A stretch of 64,000 nucleotides of DNA, from assembly GCF_040939455.1 (NCBI RefSeq), contig NC_134108.1, positions 84,426,001 to 84,490,000 of the forward strand, read 5' to 3'. This document shows positions 59,147 to 64,000 of this stretch, piece by piece. Each line of letters starts with the position of its first letter. The first letter of the stretch is position 1. The stretch is from Microcebus murinus. Its lineage: Eukaryota; Chordata; Mammalia; Primates; Cheirogaleidae. Both the position numbers and the translations under genes were made by a program. The notes under the pieces are model-generated. The model was not told where the DNA came from, ran no database searches, and saw nothing but the letters and a program-made list of their open reading frames with translations.

Positions 59147-59215
59147 GAAAAGAAAGAAGGAAGAAAGGAAGGAAGGAAGAAGGAGGCAGAGAGGATAAGA
59201 GAGGAGGGAGGAAAA
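59147..59215 (+). repeat. (GAAG)n-like purine tract
   Basis: AAAGAAAGAAGGAAGAAAGG continuing with AAGGAAGGAAGAAGGAGG; A and G almost throughout. Confidence 0.85.
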
Positions 59216-59433
59216 TTGTAATGGTGCTTGTATGTAAATATTGGTTTAGGAGATTTCAGAATTTCCAAATATTTTTACCTTGACTTTTGATCTATTATCT
59301 TCATCATCTTCCTCATGTTGAGTAATACTTTTATCCAGACTAATGAAAGAGTTGCTCTAACTCAAAACTTCTCTGAAGCAAAGGGGAGAAAAATGATATA
59401 AGTGATATGATTTATACTACCCAAAAAAGTCAC

Positions 59434-59511
59434 AAGGAAGGAAAGAAGGAAAAAAGAAAGGAAGGAGACAAGTAGAGAAAGGAGGAGAGAGAGGGAGAGG
59501 GAGAGAGAGAA
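59434..59511 (+). repeat. Purine-rich (GGAA/GA)n tract
   Basis: AAGGAAGGAAAGAAGGAAAA passes into GAGAGAGAGGGAGAGGGAGA. Confidence 0.85.
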
Positions 59512-60420
59512 TGCATAAGAAATTTAATGCAGAAAATTCTAAAATTTTATTGAATGGTTTTATATTTTTTTATTTCAAAATGTTAATCAGGAAGGAAAAA
59601 CTGTTCTGTTACATAGATATCTCGTATAATACTTAAGTCAGGGCTTTTGGCCTGTCACCAGAATAGTGTTCATTGTACCCAATAAGTAAGTTTTTTCCCC
59701 ACAACCAGCCTCCTGCTCTCCCCCTTGCTTGTTTTCTCACATTCTTAATGTTGATTTTTGCCCATGTGTTTACCTATCTATTATTCCCACTTATTAGTGA
59801 GAATGTATGGTGTTTGTTTGTCAATTTCTGAGATACGTCAATTAGGATAATGGTCTCCAGTTCACTCCACGTTGCTGAAAACGATATTATTTCATTATTT
59901 TTTATGGCTGAGTAGTCTTCCATCATGTATATATATATATATACATATATATGTGTATATGTATATATACACATTTTCTTTATCTACTCATGAATTGAGG
60001 GGTACTTAGCTTGATTACTCATCTTTGCAATTGTGAATTGCGTGGTGATAAATATTCAGTTTTATCTTTTGATTAAAGGACTTCATTTCCTTTGAGCAGA
60101 TACCCAGTGGTGGGGATATTAAATCAAATGGTAGGTCTACATTTATTTTTTTGAGGATGCTCCATACTGTTTTCCATAGAGGTTGTACCAATTTTCGGTT
60201 CCTTTCTCTCTGCATGCACAACATCTATGGTATTTTTGACTTTTTAATAATGCCCATTCTGATAGGAGTACTGTGGTATCACATTATAGTTTTAATTTGC
60301 ACTTCCCTGACAAATAGTGGTGAACATTTTTTCATATGTTTTTGGCCATTTGTTTATATTTTTTTGAAAAAAAATTGTTCATGTCTTTTTTATCCTTTTT
60401 GATAATGTTATTAGTTTATT

Positions 60421-60479
60421 GTTTTTTATGTTTTGTTTTTTTTGTTTGTTTTTTTTTGTTTTGTTTTGTTTTGTTTTGC
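60421..60479 (+). repeat. (TTTTG)n microsatellite inside the L1
   Basis: TTTTGTTTTGTTTTGTTTTG preceded by T-rich sequence; on the element's own strand this is (CAAAA)n. Confidence 0.9.
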
Positions 60480-62433
60480 TGATTTGCTTGGGTTCTTTGT
60501 AGATTCTGGATATCAGTCCTCTGTTGAATATATAGTTTGAAAATATTTTCTTCCATTCTATAGATTGTCTATTCACTCTGCTGATTATTTCCTTTGCAGT
60601 GTAGATGGTTTTTAATTTAATTTAGTTCCTTTTACTTATTTTTGTTGTTCTTATATTTATCTTTGGGGTTTTAGTCATAAATTCTTTGCCTAGGTTAATG
60701 TCTAATAGAGTTTTCTTATATTTTCTTCTATAATTTTTATGATTTAATGCCTTACATTTAAGTCTTTATCCATCTTAAATTGATTTTCATAATTGGTGAG
60801 AGATTGAGATTCTGTTTCATTCATTTGCACATGGCTATCCAGTTTTCTCAACACCATTTATTGAATACGGCTTCCTTTCCCCAGTGTATGGTGTTGTCTG
60901 TTTTGTTGAAGATCAGTTGGTTGTAGATAGATGGTTTTATTAACTATTACTGGTTTCTTTATTCTGTTACTTTGGTCTATGTGTCTACTTTTATATCAGT
61001 ACTATGCTTTTGTGGTTAGTATAGCCTTGCAATATAATTTTAAGTCAGGTAATGTGATGCCTCCAGGTTTGTTCATTTTGCCTAAGATTCCTTTGGCTAT
61101 TCAGAAACTTTTTTGGTTTTAAATAAAAATTAGGATTATTATTTCTTGATCTGTGAAATAAGACACTGGTATTCTGATGGGGTTTGCATTGAATCTGTAA
61201 ATCACTTTTGGCAGTATAAACATTTTAACAATGTTGATTGTACCAATCCATGAGCAGGAGATTTTTTCCATTTTTTTGGTGTCAACTGCAATTCCTTTAA
61301 TCAGTGTTTGGTAGTTTTCCTCGTAGAAGTCTTTAACCTCCTTGATTAAGTATATTCCTAGGTATTATTTTCTTTGTAGCTATTGTAAATGATATTGAAT
61401 CTTTGATTTTACTCTCAGCTTGACTGTTATTGGTGTATAAAAATGCTACTGATCAATGTATATCAATTTTGTAACCTGAGACTTTTCTGAATTTATTTAT
61501 TGATTCTAGGAGCCTCTTGGTGGAGTCATTGGGATTTTCTAGATAATAGATAATATTGTCAGTAAAAAGCAATAGTTTGACCTTTTCTTCCCCATTTGCT
61601 GTGTCATTTATTTTCATCTCTTGCCTGATTACTCTGGCTAGGACTTCCAGAACTGTGTTGAATAGAAATGGGGACAGTGAGCACCCATGTCTTCTTCATT
61701 TCTTAGCAGGGATGCTTTCAACTTTTCCCCTTTCAGTATGATGTTGGCTGTGGGATTATTTTATATGGCTTTTATAACTTTGAGATATATTACTTCAGTG
61801 CCCACTTTATTGAGGGTTTTTATCCATAAATGGTGTTAGATTTTATTGAATGAATTCATGGAGATAATTATGTGGTCTTTGGTTTTGTTTCTGTTTATAT
61901 GGTGAATCACATTTATTTATTTCCATATGTTACACCATCCTTACATCCCTGGATAAAACCAACTTGATCATGATGGATTATCTTTTTGACATGCTGTTGA
62001 TTTAGGTTTTCTGGAATTATGCTAAGGATTTTTGCATCTATGTTTATAAGGAATATTAGTCTGTAGTTTTTTCTTTTTTTTTTTTTTTTTCTTAGTAAGT
62101 CCTTTCCTGGCTTTGATATCAGGGTGATACTGTCTTCATTATTGGCCCTTTCAGGATTTCTATTTCTTCCTAATGTAGGCCTGAGAGGGTGTGTGTTTCT
62201 AAGAATTTATCAATTTTCTCTAGGTTTTTTAGTTTGTTTAAATATTTTTGCAGTAGACATGGATGATATTTTGTATTTCTGCAGTATCAGTGTAATGTTT
62301 CCTTTTTCATTCGTGATTAAAATTATTTGAATCCTTTCTCTTCTATTTCTGATTAATCTGGCTAGTGGTCTATCAACTTTGTTTATCTTTTCAAAGAATC
62401 CACTTTTTGTTTAATTGATTCTTTGTATTTTGC

Positions 62434-62452
62434 GGGGGTGGGGGGTGGGGGG
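62434..62452 (+). repeat. G-rich run (G5-T-G6-T-G6) in the L1
   Basis: Three G runs of 5, 6 and 6 separated by single T. On the L1 sense strand these are C runs interrupting ORF2 codons, which is not normal L1 sequence. Confidence 0.9.
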
Positions 62453-62994
62453 TGAGAGTTTTCATTTCATTTAGTTCTGCCCTGATTTTTGTTATTTCTT
62501 TTCTACTGCTGGCTTTAGGTTTCATTTGTTCTTTTTGTAGTTCTTTGAGATTAGATACTAGGTTGTTAATTTGTGATCTTGCTGTTTTTGATGTGGGCAT
62601 TTAAGGCTATGAACTAGTCCCTCAGGGCTGGTATTACTATATCCCATAGATGTTGAAAGCTTCTATCCCCTTTGTCCTCCAGTTTGAGGAATCTTTTGAG
62701 TTCCACCCTAATTTCATCATTGACTCAAGAATCATTCAGCATCAAGTTGTTTAATTTCTATGGCTTTGTGTAGATTTGAGTGTTTCTTTTGGAATTGATT
62801 TCTAATTTTATTCCACTGTGGTCTGTGAAGATACATGGTATGATTCTAATTTATTTTGAATTTGCTGAGACTTGTTTTGTGGCCTAAGACATGATCAACC
62901 TTGAAAAATGTTCCATGTGCTGATGTTAAAATACTTATTCAGTAATTTTGGGGGAGAATGTTCAGTAAATGTCTCTTAGGTTAATGAATAGTTT

Positions 62995-63142
62995 ATAAAT
63001 ATTTTCCCCCATTCTGTAGGTCATCTATGTACTCTGTTAATTATTTATTCTGATGTGCAAAGATTTTTAATTTAATTAAGTCCCATTTATTTATTTTTGT
63101 TTTTGTTGCATTTTCTTTTGGGTTCTTAGTCCATAGATCTAT
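62995..63142 (-). mobile_element. Second antisense LINE-1 ORF2 fragment
   Basis: TATTTTCCCCCATTCTGTAG, TCATCTATGTACTCTGTTAA, TAATTAAGTCCCATTTATTT and TTTTGGGTTCTTAGTCCATA match the same L1 region already present at about 60541-60680 in the preceding element. This is therefore a separate insertion or a duplicated piece, not a continuation. Confidence 0.75.
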
Positions 63143-63329
63143 AAAAATATTTTAAAAATGGATAAACTTACTCTATCAGACAGCAGATCTTATTGCTGTA
63201 AGCTATAATAGATAATAACATATAGGAATAGGAAGGGATGGTTAATAAAAGGAAATTAAGAACTCAGTCAAAGACACACATCTGAGGTGACATCTTATGA
63301 AAAACACTGATGAATTATTAATAGATGGA

Positions 63330-64000
63330 CATCAGATACAGATGTATAAACTGGTCATTCACATGGAAAAAATAAAACGTAATACTTAACTCACAGCCAC
63401 ACACAAAAAGTACTTTGAGACAAGCTAAAAACTGAGATGAAGAAAGTAAAACTTTAAATATTTTAGAAAAGCAAAATATAGGAGAATATATTTGTGCTCT
63501 CAGATTAGGGATAGCTTTCTTAAATAAACCATAAAGATATAAGTGTGAAAGTTTTAAAAAATTGATATCTTTGATTACATTAAAATTATCATCTCTTCTC
63601 TTAAAAGTAAACTCTTTGGCCACAGAATAATGAATACAAATGCTATTATGTATGCTATATAAAATTGTTTGAAATATTTTTGTAACAGTAATGAAAAAAC
63701 CCAATAGATCATTCACAGAACAAAAACAGATGCTCATAAAGGTTTTTAAAAGTACAATCATCTGAGAAAATTAAATCCATATTAATAAAATATATATATT
63801 TATAATTTCTAGCAACTCTGTCAGAGAGAATAAAGAACAATAGGAGCTCTTAAACACTACTGGCTGAGATGAATATTGGTATAATCACTCTGGAGTGCCA
63901 TTTGGCAGGCACTATGAGGTGAGGTTGAAAATGAAGATGCACATATTGTATGAAAACAAAGGTTTCTATTCACAAGCCTTGAGTAACACTTACAAAAGAA
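63330..64000 (+). mobile_element. Old LINE-1 ORF2 C-terminal fragment, runs off the right edge
   Basis: TTAGAAAAGCAAAATATAGG, AGAATATATTTGTGCTCTCA, GATTAGGGATAGCTTTCTTA, AATAAACCATAAAGATATAA and ATATCTTTGATTACATTAAA follow the ORF2 C-terminal half of old mammalian L1s (tagaagaaaatataggagaatatctttatgacc...). Then AAACACTACTGGCTGAGATG and AATCACTCTGGAGTGCCATT near 63855-63900 continue toward the 3' end. Highly diverged, no frame. The left boundary is vague. Confidence 0.65.

Larger units (their letters stand above)
58966..59569. other. Stretch between two L1s with two purine-rich tracts
   Basis: No gene or transposon recognised; it holds the GA-rich tracts listed at 59147-59215 and 59434-59511. 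Confidence 0.45.
59570..62990 (-). mobile_element. LINE-1, antisense, 3'UTR plus most of ORF2
   Basis: The plus strand is the complement of an L1 from its 3'UTR (TGTACCCAATAAGTAAG; TATTATTCCCACTTATTAGT) through the ORF2 C-terminus (ACCCAGTGGTGGGGATATTA; TTGCACTTCCCTGACAAATA), the RT region (GACTTCCAGAACTGTGTTGA near 61642) and on to the endonuclease-RT linker and endonuclease end (CATTTAGTTCTGCCCTGATT; TTCCATGTGCTGATGTTAAA). At 61555-61566 the complement of the catalytic box reads F-T-D-N instead of F-A-D-D. Many stops are present. A TTTTG repeat (60421-60479) and a G-rich run (62434-62452) have expanded inside it. Its 5' end lies near 62990 where another antisense L1 piece begins. Confidence 0.9.

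Noticed and set aside
62434..62452. G-rich run considered as a canonical G-quadruplex
   Set aside because: There are only three G runs; a fourth G3 run within loop distance is missing, so the canonical pattern is not met.
63318..63761. 147-codon minus-strand hydrophobic frame
   Set aside because: It is antisense to an old L1 ORF2 fragment; A-rich sense sequence yields Phe/Leu-rich antisense text.

Overview
This window is non-coding primate DNA. I see no protein-coding gene, exon, tRNA, rRNA, CRISPR array or bacterial-style operon. The sequence is strongly AT-rich and lacks CpG-island character, and recognisable structure is almost entirely transposable-element debris, so it reads as a gene desert or the inside of a very large intron. 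The host is very probably a strepsirrhine, most likely lemur-type. The two Alu copies (10294-10627 and 53150-54036) carry the long A/T-rich linker with TTAATTGGCCAACTGATATA typical of lemur Alus. Several LINE-1 3' ends carry a 3'UTR (GATGGTCATGCTAGAAACTC ... AATATGCTGAAATAAA) that is not the human L1PA type.

Layout. 0-10 kb: a convergent pair of L1 pieces (1-2165), a solo ERV LTR (about 4743-5159), an old antisense L1 (5470-6860), a long AT-rich unique stretch, and a short L1 3'UTR stub (9838-10020). 10-18 kb: a lemur-type Alu with 9-bp target-site duplications; an old L1 split by a palindromic DNA transposon; an L1 3' end with an internal TA microsatellite; MIR; an antisense L1 3'UTR; a CTAT tetranucleotide array (17262-17349). 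18-36 kb: mostly unique AT-rich DNA with several ancient MaLR LTRs (18857-19250, 23903-24284, 27064-27452, about 31407-31880, about 33187-33852), back-to-back L1 3' ends (27988-28845) and an MER5A-type element. 36-42 kb: MIRs, a long unique block and a Tigger-type DNA transposon (40693-41244). 42-64 kb: dominated by L1: a long sense L1 with dead ORF1 and ORF2 (42405-46035), an old L1 (47695-49330), an antisense L1 carrying an Alu that itself carries a solo LTR (51455-54510), a truncated lemur-type L1 with a roughly 290-codon uninterrupted ORF2 C-terminal stretch (57232-58965), a long antisense L1 (59570-62990) and an old L1 running off the right edge.

No genes cooperate here. All long reading frames belong to inactivated L1 ORF1/ORF2, to LTR or Alu sequence, or to simple repeats. 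Repeat boundaries were set by eye from remembered family consensus features and are usually good to about 10-50 bases; those with target-site duplications are exact. Family names at subfamily level are provisional. Stretches labelled unique are only stretches where I recognise nothing; very diverged repeats or conserved non-coding elements could hide in them.
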